Positions 18,138 through 27,528 of a stretch of 64,000 bases of DNA are shown one piece after another. A program made the translations under genes and the position numbers. The DNA comes from Granulosicoccus sp047634635 (GTDB taxonomy: Bacteria > Pseudomonadota > Gammaproteobacteria > Granulosicoccales > Granulosicoccaceae): NCBI GenBank assembly GCA_047634635.1, contig JBLIIE010000008.1:1-64000 (forward strand). Reading direction: 5' to 3'. The notes below the pieces were generated by a model that searched no databases, was not told the DNA's origin, and worked only from the letters and a program-made list of their open reading frames with translations. Within the stretch, counting starts at the first letter, position 1. Every line of letters begins with the position of its first letter.

Positions 18138-19250
18138 TTGACACAAATTGGAATAGGCGTGATTGGCGCCGGATACATGGGAAAGTTGCATAGTGTGGCC
18201 ATGCAGGCAGTGGGCGCCGTATTTAATACGCCACTTCGCCCAGTTTGCGAGATGTTGTGCGCAACGACTGAAGAGGGCGCTGCCGCTAAGGCTCGCGAGT
18301 TCGGATTCAAGCGATCCACCTCGGATTGGCGGGCCCTTGTGGCAGACCCTGCAGTCGAGGCGATCGTGATCGCCTCTCCTCAAGTAACGCACCGGGATAT
18401 AGCTATGGCTGCCATTGCTGCTGGTAAGCCTGTTTTGTGCGAAAAACCCATGGGCACGTCTGTAGCCGAGAGCCTGGAGATGAGCGAAGCTGCCGAAAAA
18501 GCGGGTGTCGTTAATATGGTGGGATTCAACTACGTCAGAACTCCTGCTACGCAATTTGCCCGGCAGCTCATCCAGCAAGGTGCCATTGGTGATATCACAT
18601 GGTTTCGCGGTGAGCACACTGAAGACTTCTTTGCAGACCCTGCAACCGTTGCCACGTGGAGAACTCAAGGGCGTGCGAACGGTACTCTAGGCGATCTGTC
18701 TTCGCATATGATAAATGCCGCTATGGCGCTTGCAGGCCCTATAGACGCACTGTGTGCCGATGTTGGAACCGTGCATGCCACTCGACCCAATGCGGCTGGA
18801 GAAATGATAGAGGTCACTAACGATGATCATGCGCAATGCCTGTGCCGATTTTCGTCCGGCGTTATGGGACATCTGTATTTCAGCCGTGTGTCCACTGGCA
18901 GAAAGATGGGCTATGCCTACGAAATTAGTGGCAGCAAAGGCGCCATTCGATTTGATCAGGAAGATCAGAACGTACTTTGGCTCTACAAGATGGAAGGCCC
19001 GGAAGCTGAGCGTGGATTTCGCAAAATTCTGACAAATCCGGATCATCCGGATTACGTAAACTTTTGTCTGGGGCCAGGTCACGGCACTGGCTACCAGGAT
19101 CAGCTTATTATAGAGGCCAAGGATTTTCTGGCAGCCATCCACCAAGGGCGGTCACAGTGGCCAACGTTTCGTGATGGTATGGAAGTTAATAAAGTCATTG
19201 ATGCCATGTGGGCATCCTACGAAAAATCAGGTTGGGTAAATGTCAATTGA
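18138..19250 (+). CDS. Gfo/Idh/MocA family oxidoreductase
   Basis: An NAD(P)-dependent dehydrogenase of the sugar/inositol oxidoreductase superfamily; the substrate cannot be read from sequence. The Rossmann motif GVIGAGYMGKLH opens the protein, and the family motif CEKPMG lies near residue 100. GFNYVRTPATQFARQLI matches the second-domain consensus. Two in-frame TTG codons compete as start (18132 and 18138). The GGAGAG at 18124-18129 is 8 nt from the second and only 2 nt from the first, so 18138 is preferred (370 aa). Its end overlaps the following dioxygenase gene by 11 bp, implying a shared pathway. Confidence 0.88.
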   Translation: MTQIGIGVIGAGYMGKLHSVAMQAVGAVFNTPLRPVCEMLCATTEEGAAAKAREFGFKRSTSDWRALVADPAVEAIVIASPQVTHRDIAMAAIAAGKPVLCEKPMGTSVAESLEMSEAAEKAGVVNMVGFNYVRTPATQFARQLIQQGAIGDITWFRGEHTEDFFADPATVATWRTQGRANGTLGDLSSHMINAAMALAGPIDALCADVGTVHATRPNAAGEMIEVTNDDHAQCLCRFSSGVMGHLYFSRVSTGRKMGYAYEISGSKGAIRFDQEDQNVLWLYKMEGPEAERGFRKILTNPDHPDYVNFCLGPGHGTGYQDQLIIEAKDFLAAIHQGRSQWPTFRDGMEVNKVIDAMWASYEKSGWVNVN

Positions 19251-20436
19251 GCCTATAGACGAAAATGCCGTGTGGTTGAACGAAGGATCAGCCGATATCA
19301 AATTGTTGCGCGAAGCCACAGCTCGCGAAACCGACCCCGCCAGTGTTCCTCTAGCATCACGCGTAGCACGAGAGATTCCGGTGTATGACGGCCAAGCTGT
19401 TCGTGAGGCTGCCAGCATTCAAAGTGATGCACCACAACGGGCAAGGGCTTTTCAGCAGGAGTGGGCGCAAGTCCTTCTCTCTGGTGCTGGGGTCCTGGTC
19501 ATTGAAAATGCCGTTGACGACACGGCTCTGCTAGATCAGGTAACAGCCGCCTTTTACGACATTATTAAAGGCGAAGCACAAGGCGATAGTGGTGCGGATC
19601 ACTTTGCACCTACGGGGTCCAACACACGAATCTGGAACAGCCACGAAAAGCTGTGTGTTGCAGCCCCGGAATTGTATGCTCGCTATAACGCTAACGATGT
19701 CATGTCTTTAGTGTGCAAAGCCTGGCTGGGTCCCGGCTATCAGATTACAGCGCAGGCTAATATTGTCCACCCTGGCGGACAAGCTCAACATTGCCATCGT
19801 GATTACCACATGGGTTTTCAGACGACTGAGCGATTGTATGAATATCCTGCGCATGTGCACTCGATGTCGCCCATGCTGACGCTGCAAGGTGCCATCGCAC
19901 ATTCCGACATGCCACTGGAGTCAGGCCCTACCAAGCTTCTTCCGTTTTCCCAGACGTTTTTGCCGGGCTATTTATCTACGGCTCGTGCAGATTGCATAGA
20001 ATGGTTTGAAGCTCAGTATGTGCAGCTTCCTTTGAAAAAAGGGGACATGCTGTTCTTTAATCCAGCGTTAATGCACGCCGCAGGCGATAACAAAACGTCT
20101 GACGTTGATCGCTTTGCTAATTTGGTTCAGGTCGGATCCGCCTACGGCCGAACCATGGAACTACTCGATAAAGGCCGCATGAGTCTAGCGGTTTATCCTG
20201 TCTTGCAAAAAATGCAGACTAGTGTCGATTGGAATGAGCGTTTTTCACGCTATGTGATTGAAGCCACAGCGGAAGGGTATGCGTTTCCAGCGAATATGGA
20301 GCTGGAACCACCAGTTAACGGTTTGGCACCCTTGTCACAACAGGACATACTGAGTCAAAGCCTGGCGGCTGGCGACACCATTGATGTTGTCACCGACAAA
20401 ATAAGGGCTCAATGTTCGTTGAAGCGTTCGCATTGA
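19240..20436 (+). CDS. Phytanoyl-CoA dioxygenase (PhyH) family protein
   Basis: A 398-aa Fe(II)/2-oxoglutarate oxygenase by motif. HCHRDYHMGFQ gives the HxD iron ligands and LMHAAGDNKTSDVDRFANL the distal His and the Arg expected to bind 2-oxoglutarate. The family hydroxylates many small molecules, so the substrate is unknown. The gene begins inside the end of the upstream dehydrogenase gene (11-bp overlap), and the pair plausibly hydroxylates and then oxidises one compound. No transporter or regulator lies next to the pair to suggest which. Confidence 0.82.
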   Translation: MSIEPIDENAVWLNEGSADIKLLREATARETDPASVPLASRVAREIPVYDGQAVREAASIQSDAPQRARAFQQEWAQVLLSGAGVLVIENAVDDTALLDQVTAAFYDIIKGEAQGDSGADHFAPTGSNTRIWNSHEKLCVAAPELYARYNANDVMSLVCKAWLGPGYQITAQANIVHPGGQAQHCHRDYHMGFQTTERLYEYPAHVHSMSPMLTLQGAIAHSDMPLESGPTKLLPFSQTFLPGYLSTARADCIEWFEAQYVQLPLKKGDMLFFNPALMHAAGDNKTSDVDRFANLVQVGSAYGRTMELLDKGRMSLAVYPVLQKMQTSVDWNERFSRYVIEATAEGYAFPANMELEPPVNGLAPLSQQDILSQSLAAGDTIDVVTDKIRAQCSLKRSH

Positions 20437-20493
20437 TTTTCCTTACGTATAACCCTATCTGTATGTCTCCGCGAACTTCGCAAGCCCCTATAT

Positions 20494-21585
20494 ATGCCTG
20501 ATACATTCAACGCTGAGCATCGGCGCTTGGTGGTCGCTCCGATGATGGAGCTGACCGATCGCCACTATCGCTACCTTGCACGACTATTAACACGTCACAC
20601 CTTGCTGTACACGGAGATGCTGACATGCAAGGCCGTTATTCATGGAGATCGTGAATACTTGCTGGGTCAGGGTGAGGTCGATGGGCCAGTTGTTCTGCAA
20701 CTGGGTGGTTCAGACGTTGCAGAGATGGCAGAAGCTGCAGCAATCGGTGAGCAATGGGGATACGACGAAATCAATATGAATGTCGGCTGTCCCAGCGATC
20801 GTGTAAAGGCGGGACGCTTCGGGGCCTGCCTAATGGCAGAGCCGACACTCGTAGGTGATGTCGTTGCAGGGATGCAGGCAAAAGTCAGTGTTCCCGTTAC
20901 CGTTAAGTGCCGTCTGGGTATTGATCGCGATGACAGTTATGAAGCGCTTGAATCCTTTGCTGACACGGTTGTAAAAAGCGGGTGCTCGCATTTAACGGTA
21001 CACGCGCGCAAAGCTTGGCTAGATGGGCTTAGCCCCAAAGAAAATCGAACAATTCCTCCTCTGCGCTATGAATATGTCTACCGTTTGAAAGAGGCTTATC
21101 CGAACATACACATCACCATTAATGGCGGAATAGATAATTTGAATGATGCACAAATGCACTTGCAGCACGTTGATGGTGTGATGATGGGGCGAGCAGCGTA
21201 CTACCGGCCCGCTATCCTTGTTGAAGCTGATGCCCGCTTGTTTCCCGATTTACCTATGGGTTATGAACATCACGCAGATTTGCAAACACTTAGCCAGGTC
21301 GCTCGTGACTACGCCTCCTACATGCAAGGCTGGATGGATAAGGGCGTAAGACTCAGTGCCATGAGCCGGCATTTAGTGTCTTTGTTTCAAGAAGTTCCTG
21401 GCGCGCGTATGTGGCGCCGACATATTAGTGAAAATGCAGGTAAGGCCACCGATGCAATGTCGCTGATTAGTGGTGCATTGCAGTTTTTGAATAAAGATTT
21501 CAGTGCGTTGGCTGCAGAGTCTGGAACTAACAACATTTCAATTACTGCTCAGTCAACAGCCTCTAATGTCGGGCGGGCAAACTGA
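20494..21585 (+). CDS. dusA: tRNA-dihydrouridine(20/20a) synthase DusA
   Basis: DusA is a flavoprotein that reduces U20 and U20a in the tRNA D-loop. The 363-aa TIM barrel shows VVAPMMELTDRHYRYLARLL, YTEMLTCKAVIHGDREYLL, and the catalytic-cysteine segment NVGCPSDRVKAGRFGACLM, all close to the E. coli sequence. HARKAWLDGLSPKENRTIPPL is a DusA-specific stretch. The stop overlaps the ABC exporter start by one base (TGATG). Confidence 0.95.
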   Translation: MPDTFNAEHRRLVVAPMMELTDRHYRYLARLLTRHTLLYTEMLTCKAVIHGDREYLLGQGEVDGPVVLQLGGSDVAEMAEAAAIGEQWGYDEINMNVGCPSDRVKAGRFGACLMAEPTLVGDVVAGMQAKVSVPVTVKCRLGIDRDDSYEALESFADTVVKSGCSHLTVHARKAWLDGLSPKENRTIPPLRYEYVYRLKEAYPNIHITINGGIDNLNDAQMHLQHVDGVMMGRAAYYRPAILVEADARLFPDLPMGYEHHADLQTLSQVARDYASYMQGWMDKGVRLSAMSRHLVSLFQEVPGARMWRRHISENAGKATDAMSLISGALQFLNKDFSALAAESGTNNISITAQSTASNVGRAN

Positions 21586-23438
21586 TGCACGGTCGCCAAG
21601 AAGCACCTCATAGTAATCGCCGAGATTTTGATAATTTAAAAAAACTTTCGACCTATCTTTGGGAGTACCGGGGTAGGGTATTACTGGCACTAGCCTGTTT
21701 AATGGTAAGTAAGCTTGCTATCGTTGCAGTGCCTTTTCTACTTAAAAAAATCATTAATACGCTGGATCAAGACAGCAGCACTAACCTTGAAATCGCAGCT
21801 GGTGGTTCTAATGATGTATTGCTGGTCGCCTTGGGGCTGGTGGCAGCCTACGGCTTACTTCGCTTATGCAGTAGTTTTTTCAAAGAATTGCGGGATGCCT
21901 TGTTTGCAAGGGTTCGATATCGCGCCATGCATCAATTGTCCACGCGCGTACTCACGCATTTGCATGATCTATCTCTGTCTTTTCATCTCGAACGCAGTAC
22001 TGGCAGTATTTCCAAAGATCTGTCTCGTGGCACCAATAGTTTAAGTTCAATTGTTAATCTGCTGGTTTTCAATATCGTCCCCACAGCCGCAGAATTCTTG
22101 TTGGTAGCTGTCATATTGCTGAGTAGCTATGGGGTGCAATACACTTTCGTTGTGTTTATCACAGTGGCCGTCTACATTGGTTTTACCCTGTTTTTTTCGG
22201 GCTGGCGTATGCAGTTCAGGCATGAGATGAACCGGTTAGATTCCTTGTCCAATGGTCGTGCTGTAGATAGTTTGCTGAACTACGAGACTGTGAAATATTT
22301 CAACAACGAGCAGCGTGAAATAAGCGCCTATAACGAGCATATGGAAGGTTGGGCAGACGCGGGAGTTCGAAGTCAGGTCACCATGTCCACACTCAATTTT
22401 GGACAAGCTGCCATTGTGTCTGTGGGTGTAGCGATAATAATGATGTTGGCAACACGTGATGTTTCCAACGGCACCATTACGCTAGGTGACATAGTGCTTA
22501 TTAACGCACTTATGCTGCAGTTGTTCGTGCCACTGAGTGTATTGGGTGTCGTCTATCGTGGGCTGCAATATGCGTTAGCTGATATGGACCTGGTGCTGAA
22601 ACTTCTGGAGAAGGTGCCTGAAATTCGTGATAAGCCAGATGCCGTTGAGTTGAAGGTCAAGAATGCGCGCATTGAATTTCGAGATGTGGAGTTTTCCTAT
22701 TTGCCGGAACGTCCCATTCTCCGAGGTGTCAGCTTTACTGTTGAACCCGGTACCAAAGTGGCGGTGGTAGGACCTTCCGGTGCTGGAAAATCTACCCTGT
22801 CGCGCCTGCTGTTTCGCTTCTATGATGTGAATAAGGGGCAGGTGCTAATTGACGGGGTGGATGTGCGGGATTGCACCCAATCAAGCTTAAGGCATACCTT
22901 GGGAGTGGTGCCTCAAGACACTGTCATGTTCAATGACAGCATTCGCTATAACCTGGCGTATGCCCACCCTGAAGCGGATGATGACGTCATCGCAGATGCT
23001 GCCAGGCGGGCTAATCTAGAGGGCTTCATCGCAGAGCTTCCGCAAGGCTACGACACGGTTGTCGGTGAGCGTGGACTAAAACTCTCGGGTGGAGAAAAAC
23101 AGCGTATGGCGATTGCCCGGGTTGTTGTGAAAAATCCGCCTATTATTATTTTTGATGAAGCCACATCCAGTCTCGATACGCGAAGCGAGCAGGCCATACT
23201 TGAAGGTATGAATGCGGTGGCCGAAAGGGCTACATCCCTGGTTATCGCTCATCGCTTATCCACTGTTGTGGATGCTGATCAAATTCTGGTGCTTGATGCT
23301 GGACGAGTTGTGCAACAAGGCACACACGAGAGTCTATTAGCTAGCGGCGGTCTATACGCTGATCTCTGGCATATGCAGCTAGGGGCTGAAGATCCCGAGG
23401 AGTCTCCGGATTTAAAAAAGGATGAATCGAAAGGCTAG
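21585..23438 (+). CDS. ABC transporter, Atm1/HMT1-type half exporter
   Basis: A 617-aa half-transporter: six-helix membrane domain (about 20-320) fused to an ATPase. Walker A is GPSGAGKSTLSRLL, the signature LSGGEKQRMAIAR, and Walker B IIIFDEATSSLD, followed by the H-loop VIAHRLSTV. The segment NYETVKYFNNEQREISAYNEHM is characteristic of the Atm1 family, which in mitochondria and some bacteria exports glutathione-related sulfur compounds or heavy-metal conjugates. The specific cargo here is not known. It is coupled to dusA by a one-base overlap. Confidence 0.88.
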   Translation: MHGRQEAPHSNRRDFDNLKKLSTYLWEYRGRVLLALACLMVSKLAIVAVPFLLKKIINTLDQDSSTNLEIAAGGSNDVLLVALGLVAAYGLLRLCSSFFKELRDALFARVRYRAMHQLSTRVLTHLHDLSLSFHLERSTGSISKDLSRGTNSLSSIVNLLVFNIVPTAAEFLLVAVILLSSYGVQYTFVVFITVAVYIGFTLFFSGWRMQFRHEMNRLDSLSNGRAVDSLLNYETVKYFNNEQREISAYNEHMEGWADAGVRSQVTMSTLNFGQAAIVSVGVAIIMMLATRDVSNGTITLGDIVLINALMLQLFVPLSVLGVVYRGLQYALADMDLVLKLLEKVPEIRDKPDAVELKVKNARIEFRDVEFSYLPERPILRGVSFTVEPGTKVAVVGPSGAGKSTLSRLLFRFYDVNKGQVLIDGVDVRDCTQSSLRHTLGVVPQDTVMFNDSIRYNLAYAHPEADDDVIADAARRANLEGFIAELPQGYDTVVGERGLKLSGGEKQRMAIARVVVKNPPIIIFDEATSSLDTRSEQAILEGMNAVAERATSLVIAHRLSTVVDADQILVLDAGRVVQQGTHESLLASGGLYADLWHMQLGAEDPEESPDLKKDESKG

Positions 23439-23448
23439 CGTTTGCTCA

Positions 23449-23477
23449 GGGCGAGTGCTGAATTCTCACGCTCACCC
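23449..23477. terminator. Possible bidirectional terminator hairpin
   Basis: Between the convergent ends of the ABC exporter gene and folE lies an imperfect inverted repeat. GGGCGAGTG (23449-23457) pairs with CGCTCACCC (23469-23477) with one mismatch and one wobble around an 11-nt loop. No T-tract follows, so the call is weak. Confidence 0.3.
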
Positions 23478-23491
23478 GAGGTATTGAATGG

Positions 23492-24043
23492 TCAGGTTCT
23501 AATCAGAGACAGAAATTCATTGCGTGTATTGATATCGGAGCGGAAGGCGCCGAGCATAGCCGAGGTTGTCATGGAAGAGTTCTGTTTTTGAACGCCTCGC
23601 ATCATCATGCACATGTGTTGAGACTCCACAATTACACCCACACCGAAGCCATCGGTCACGGTGAGTACAGCATCTGCGATTTGCTTTGTCAGAGACTCCT
23701 GAATTTGCAGGCGCCGTGCATACATATCGACAATTCGCGCAACTTTTGACAAGCCGATAACTTTGCCTTTGGGTAGATAGGCCACATGGCACTTACCGAT
23801 AAATGGCAGAAGATGATGCTCACACAGAGAATACATCTCTATATTCTTGACGATAACCATTTCTTCGCAGTCAGATTCGAACACGGCGCCATTGAGTACT
23901 TCTTCCAGGGTTTGCTGATACCCCTGTGTTAAAAATTGCATGGCCTTGGCGGCTCTTGCTGGGGTGTCTGCAAGGCCGTCACGGTTAACGTCTTCCCCAA
24001 TTGATTCAAGAATCGAAGAATAGGCAGATTTGATTGAATCCAT
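23492..24043 (-). CDS. folE: GTP cyclohydrolase I
   Basis: FolE converts GTP to dihydroneopterin triphosphate, the first step to folate or tetrahydrobiopterin. The 183-aa protein has the zinc motif CEHHLLPFIGKCHVAY, ARIVDMYARRLQIQE, and the second zinc cysteine in SQHMCMMMRGVQK, followed by MTTSAMLGAF. All metal ligands of the type IA enzyme are present. The gene is monocistronic as seen here, convergent with the ABC exporter gene and divergent from fadE. Confidence 0.97.
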   Translation of the reverse strand: MDSIKSAYSSILESIGEDVNRDGLADTPARAAKAMQFLTQGYQQTLEEVLNGAVFESDCEEMVIVKNIEMYSLCEHHLLPFIGKCHVAYLPKGKVIGLSKVARIVDMYARRLQIQESLTKQIADAVLTVTDGFGVGVIVESQHMCMMMRGVQKQNSSMTTSAMLGAFRSDINTRNEFLSLIRT

Positions 24044-24390
24044 AATGTTCTTTCGTACGCTTCAGCGCCCTGAAGGATTTGAAATAAAAGAGAGGTTCGT
24101 TAGACTATAGCGGATTATAGCCTTAGATTCTGTGGGTGGTCTCGGGCTTTCGCAGGCGCTGCCTGACAGGCGCTATTATCCCTAAAAAAGAAATAGAACG
24201 CAGTATCAGACGAATCGATACAGCGATTTACACTGGTTAATCGAGGTTTTCGAGTAACTTTACGGTATTTGTCCCGTCATATTAACGATCCGCCAAGTTA
24301 CACGGCATGTCCGGTGCTTTACTGATTGGCTTGTGTACCCGTATAAGAAATGAACCACTTTAGTATCTATCCCCCTAGCGAGGTCCTTTG
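24044..24390. other. Divergent folE/fadE intergenic region
   Basis: This 347-bp region must hold promoters for both folE and fadE. It contains an 8-bp direct repeat, CAGGCGCT, at 24153-24160 and 24167-24174 (14-bp period, more than one helical turn). I found no clear FadR- or PsrA-like operator and no small gene. AGG at 24381-24383 serves as a ribosome binding site for the fadE ATG. Confidence 0.35.
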
Positions 24391-26826
24391 ATGGGCATAT
24401 TGTTTTGGTTAGCCGTCGTCGGTTTAACTCTGTTTGTTGTTTCCCGCTACCGCTTGAGTTTGCCTGTAGCAACTTTTGCTGTTGCTGTGCTGCTGATGCT
24501 GTCCGGGATGCTAGGCATGTTGTCAGGTTTTGCAGGTACTGTGCTAGTGCTTTTGTCTCTGGCAATTTCGTTACTCTTCAATATTCGCCCGCTTCGGCAT
24601 CGGTTCGTCAGCTTACCGGTATTGAAATATGTTCGCGCTGTGTTACCACCAATGTCCGACACAGAACGAGATGCCATCGATGCCGGTACTGTCTGGTGGG
24701 AAGCAGAGCTTTTCCGGGGTGCTCCTAATTGGTCCATTTTGTCTAACTACCCTGAAGCTACGTTGACCGATGAGGAGCAGGCTTTCATGGATGGCCCAGT
24801 GGAAACTCTGTGCTCCATGATGGACGATTGGGAAATTACGTACGAGCTGAATGATCTTCCACCGCAGGTTTGGCAATACATCAAGGATCATCGATTTCTG
24901 GGGATGGTTATATCCAAAGAATTTGGTGGGTTGGGTTTTTCCGCTATGGCGCATTCTGAAGTGGTCACCAAACTGGCTACGCGCAGCGTTACTGGTGCGG
25001 TAAGTGTGATGGTACCTAATTCTTTGGGCCCTGCAGAACTATTGCAGCACTATGGATCAGACAAGCAACGCGAATACTATCTGCCACGTCTGGCTGTCGG
25101 TCAGGAAATTCCTTGCTTCGCGCTAACTGGGCCTTCTGCAGGCTCTGATGCGGGCGCAATGCCTGACTATGGCATTGTCTGTCATGGTGACTTTGAAGGT
25201 AAGCAAGTGCTCGGGATGCGGGTGACGTGGGAGAAACGCTACATAACGCTTGGCCCTATTGCCACGCTCCTTGGCCTGGCATTTAAAGCCTATGACCCTG
25301 AGCATTTGATGGGTGAGCAGGAAGATCTTGGTATTACCTGCGCAATGATACCTACAGATACGGCGGGAGTGAATATTGGTCGCCGCCACTTTCCACTGAA
25401 TCAGGCCTTTATGAACGGGCCTAATAGCGGTGATGATGTTTTCATTCCAATGGAGTGGGTCATAGGTGGGCAAGACATGGTTGGGCAGGGCTGGAGAATG
25501 CTCATGGAGTCATTGTCGGTGGGTCGTGGCATCTCCTTACCATCGAACGGTGTGGCTTCAGGCAAGGCGGTATCTCGCTTCGTGGGAGCCTACTCACGCG
25601 TCCGCAAACAGTTTAATTTGCCCATCGGTAAGTTTGAGGGCATTGAAGAAGCTTTGGGCCGTATAGCTGGCCTAACGTACACGATGGATGCAGGCCGGCG
25701 ATTAACCTGTGCGGCGTTGGATCAGGGGGAGAAGCCTTCGGTAGTGTCGGCCATCATGAAGTTCTATAACACCGAGAGTATGCGCACGGTGGTGAACGAT
25801 GGCATGGATATTATTGGTGGTAAGGGTATCTGTATGGGGCCGGGTAACTTTCTGGGACGAGCTTATCAGGCCATTCCTGTGGGGATTACCGTCGAAGGCG
25901 CTAATATTCTTACGCGCAGTCTGATCATCTTCGGACAAGGTGCCATTCGATGCCATCCGTGGTTGATGGACGAGATCACCGCAGCATCGTTACCCAACAA
26001 GCAAGAAGCATTAGAGAGTTTTGATGAAGCGCTGATGGGGCATGTAGGGTATGCGATTCAAAACGGCGCGCGCTCCTTGTTCCATGGTCTGACAAAAGGC
26101 GCTTTCGCCAGCTCACCGATTGATGGTGAGAATGCCAAATATTATCGACGTTTGTCTCGAATGAGTGCTGCGTATTCGTTTCTAGCGGATTTCGCCATGC
26201 TGTTTCTGGGTGGTGGTCTCAAACGTAAGGAGATGCTCTCAGGACGCTTTGCTGATGGTTTGATGCATATGTACATGGCATCAGCGGTCTTGAAACGCTT
26301 TGAGGACACTGGACGCCCGGCAGCAGATCAACCCTTACTGGAATGGTCCGTACGTCATGCCTTGTTCGAAACTCAGGTAGCGCTTGATCAGATTTTACGT
26401 AATTTTCCAAACACGCCAATCGGACTGATCTTGCGTGGAATCGTCTTTCCTCTGGGGCGACGCTATCGAACGCCTAATGACAACTTGACCCAGGCGTGTG
26501 CGCGCATATTGTTAAGCGAGTCTGAAGCCCGCGACAGACTGACAGCTGGGGTGTACCTGAGTGATGACCCTACAGATGTAACAGGTTGTTTAGAATTTGC
26601 ATTGAAGGCAGTGGTTGCAGCTGATGAGGCTGAACGGAAACTGAAGGCAACCAAGCGGGCTATGCCGTATGGTCTGGATTATCAGACTTGGTTGCAGCAA
26701 CTCACGGCAGAAAATGTCCTAACATCTGACGAGGCAGCTTTGTTGCTTAACGCATCAATTGCAACTAAGCGCGTTGTGGATGTGGACGACTTTGCCAATG
26801 ATATGAAGCAGGGTGCCACTGCGTAA
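24391..26826 (+). CDS. fadE: Acyl-CoA dehydrogenase, FadE type
   Basis: It catalyses the first step of fatty-acid beta-oxidation, introducing the trans-2 double bond. At 811 aa it has the long FadE architecture (E. coli 814). Hydrophobic N-terminal helices (about 1-70) are followed by the dehydrogenase core with CFALTGPSAGSDAGAMPD, GRGISLPSNGVASGKAVSR and IFGQGAIRCHPWL, and a FadE-specific C-terminal half. A TTG codon immediately precedes the ATG; the ATG at 24391 is chosen for spacing to the upstream AGG. It faces a lipid-scavenging set across a shared terminator. Confidence 0.95.
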   Translation: MGILFWLAVVGLTLFVVSRYRLSLPVATFAVAVLLMLSGMLGMLSGFAGTVLVLLSLAISLLFNIRPLRHRFVSLPVLKYVRAVLPPMSDTERDAIDAGTVWWEAELFRGAPNWSILSNYPEATLTDEEQAFMDGPVETLCSMMDDWEITYELNDLPPQVWQYIKDHRFLGMVISKEFGGLGFSAMAHSEVVTKLATRSVTGAVSVMVPNSLGPAELLQHYGSDKQREYYLPRLAVGQEIPCFALTGPSAGSDAGAMPDYGIVCHGDFEGKQVLGMRVTWEKRYITLGPIATLLGLAFKAYDPEHLMGEQEDLGITCAMIPTDTAGVNIGRRHFPLNQAFMNGPNSGDDVFIPMEWVIGGQDMVGQGWRMLMESLSVGRGISLPSNGVASGKAVSRFVGAYSRVRKQFNLPIGKFEGIEEALGRIAGLTYTMDAGRRLTCAALDQGEKPSVVSAIMKFYNTESMRTVVNDGMDIIGGKGICMGPGNFLGRAYQAIPVGITVEGANILTRSLIIFGQGAIRCHPWLMDEITAASLPNKQEALESFDEALMGHVGYAIQNGARSLFHGLTKGAFASSPIDGENAKYYRRLSRMSAAYSFLADFAMLFLGGGLKRKEMLSGRFADGLMHMYMASAVLKRFEDTGRPAADQPLLEWSVRHALFETQVALDQILRNFPNTPIGLILRGIVFPLGRRYRTPNDNLTQACARILLSESEARDRLTAGVYLSDDPTDVTGCLEFALKAVVAADEAERKLKATKRAMPYGLDYQTWLQQLTAENVLTSDEAALLLNASIATKRVVDVDDFANDMKQGATA

Positions 26827-26866
26827 ACATTTAATAATGTGGCAGCTTCATCAGTTAGAAGCCGAG

Positions 26867-26909
26867 CTGCTTTCATCCACACCCATTTATGTGGCGCGGA
26901 TGAAAGCAG
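26867..26909. terminator. Bidirectional terminator between fadE and the lipid set
   Basis: A perfect 12-bp inverted repeat, CTGCTTTCATCC (26867-26878) and GGATGAAAGCAG (26898-26909), encloses a smaller inner stem CCACA/TGTGG. It sits exactly between convergent genes and is followed on the plus strand by T-rich TTGTATATT. Placement and strength support a terminator serving both directions. Confidence 0.6.
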
Positions 26910-26938
26910 TTGTATATTACTTAAACGACCGCCAAAGC

Positions 26939-27523
26939 CTACTGACCCAACATCGCTTTTTTCAACGATGCTTGAGCAGGCTTATCTGAAAGCCAGATAC
27001 CGAACAGAGCTTGCTTGAAAGCAAGGCCTTCAATGACAGATACTGATTCGTCAGCATCCATCAGATGAGTTCCTACACCAGGCTCGTAGGCCAGTGTCAT
27101 AGCTGTACCAGATTCGAATTTCTCAGGCAAAACACCGAGCAACTGATCGATGCCTGCCTGAATTGGTGCAAGATTACCGTCTGTGGACTTATCAAACCCG
27201 TCTATCAAAGCATCAACCATCTTCTCTCGAGTCAGAAGGTTAGATATCAGGTTCAGTCGAATCGCCATTGCCACATCACCCGCAACGATGTCCGCTGCAC
27301 TGCTGCTAGCCTCAGCCGTATACAAACTGCCAACGTACAGTTTGATAAACAGTTTTTTACGAATACCGGCGCCGTTAAGAGCGAGCGATTGCTCGCCCAC
27401 CATCATGGTGTCATCGAGCGTCACACCTGCCACTTTGGTGGCATGTGCTGACCCGGCAATCATCAGCACACTAAATACCAGTGCGCTGATCGCAACAAAC
27501 TTATTCATGCTTATTGAATGCAT
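26939..27523 (-). CDS. Secreted chalcone isomerase-fold protein
   Basis: A 194-aa exported protein with an N-terminal signal peptide (hydrophobic stretch ISALVFSVLMIAGSAHA, probable cut after AHA). The body, GVTLDDTMMVGEQSLALNGAGIRKKLFIKLYVGSLY, matches the bacterial chalcone-isomerase-like family, whose fold in plants and fungi binds fatty acids as well as flavonoids. The bacterial function is not established. It lies 5 bp after the lipase gene, so a role with fatty acids in the periplasm is a reasonable inference. An internal ATG at 27508 is an alternative start. Confidence 0.75.
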   Translation of the reverse strand: MHSISMNKFVAISALVFSVLMIAGSAHATKVAGVTLDDTMMVGEQSLALNGAGIRKKLFIKLYVGSLYTAEASSSAADIVAGDVAMAIRLNLISNLLTREKMVDALIDGFDKSTDGNLAPIQAGIDQLLGVLPEKFESGTAMTLAYEPGVGTHLMDADESVSVIEGLAFKQALFGIWLSDKPAQASLKKAMLGQ

Positions 27524-27528
27524 ATGGC

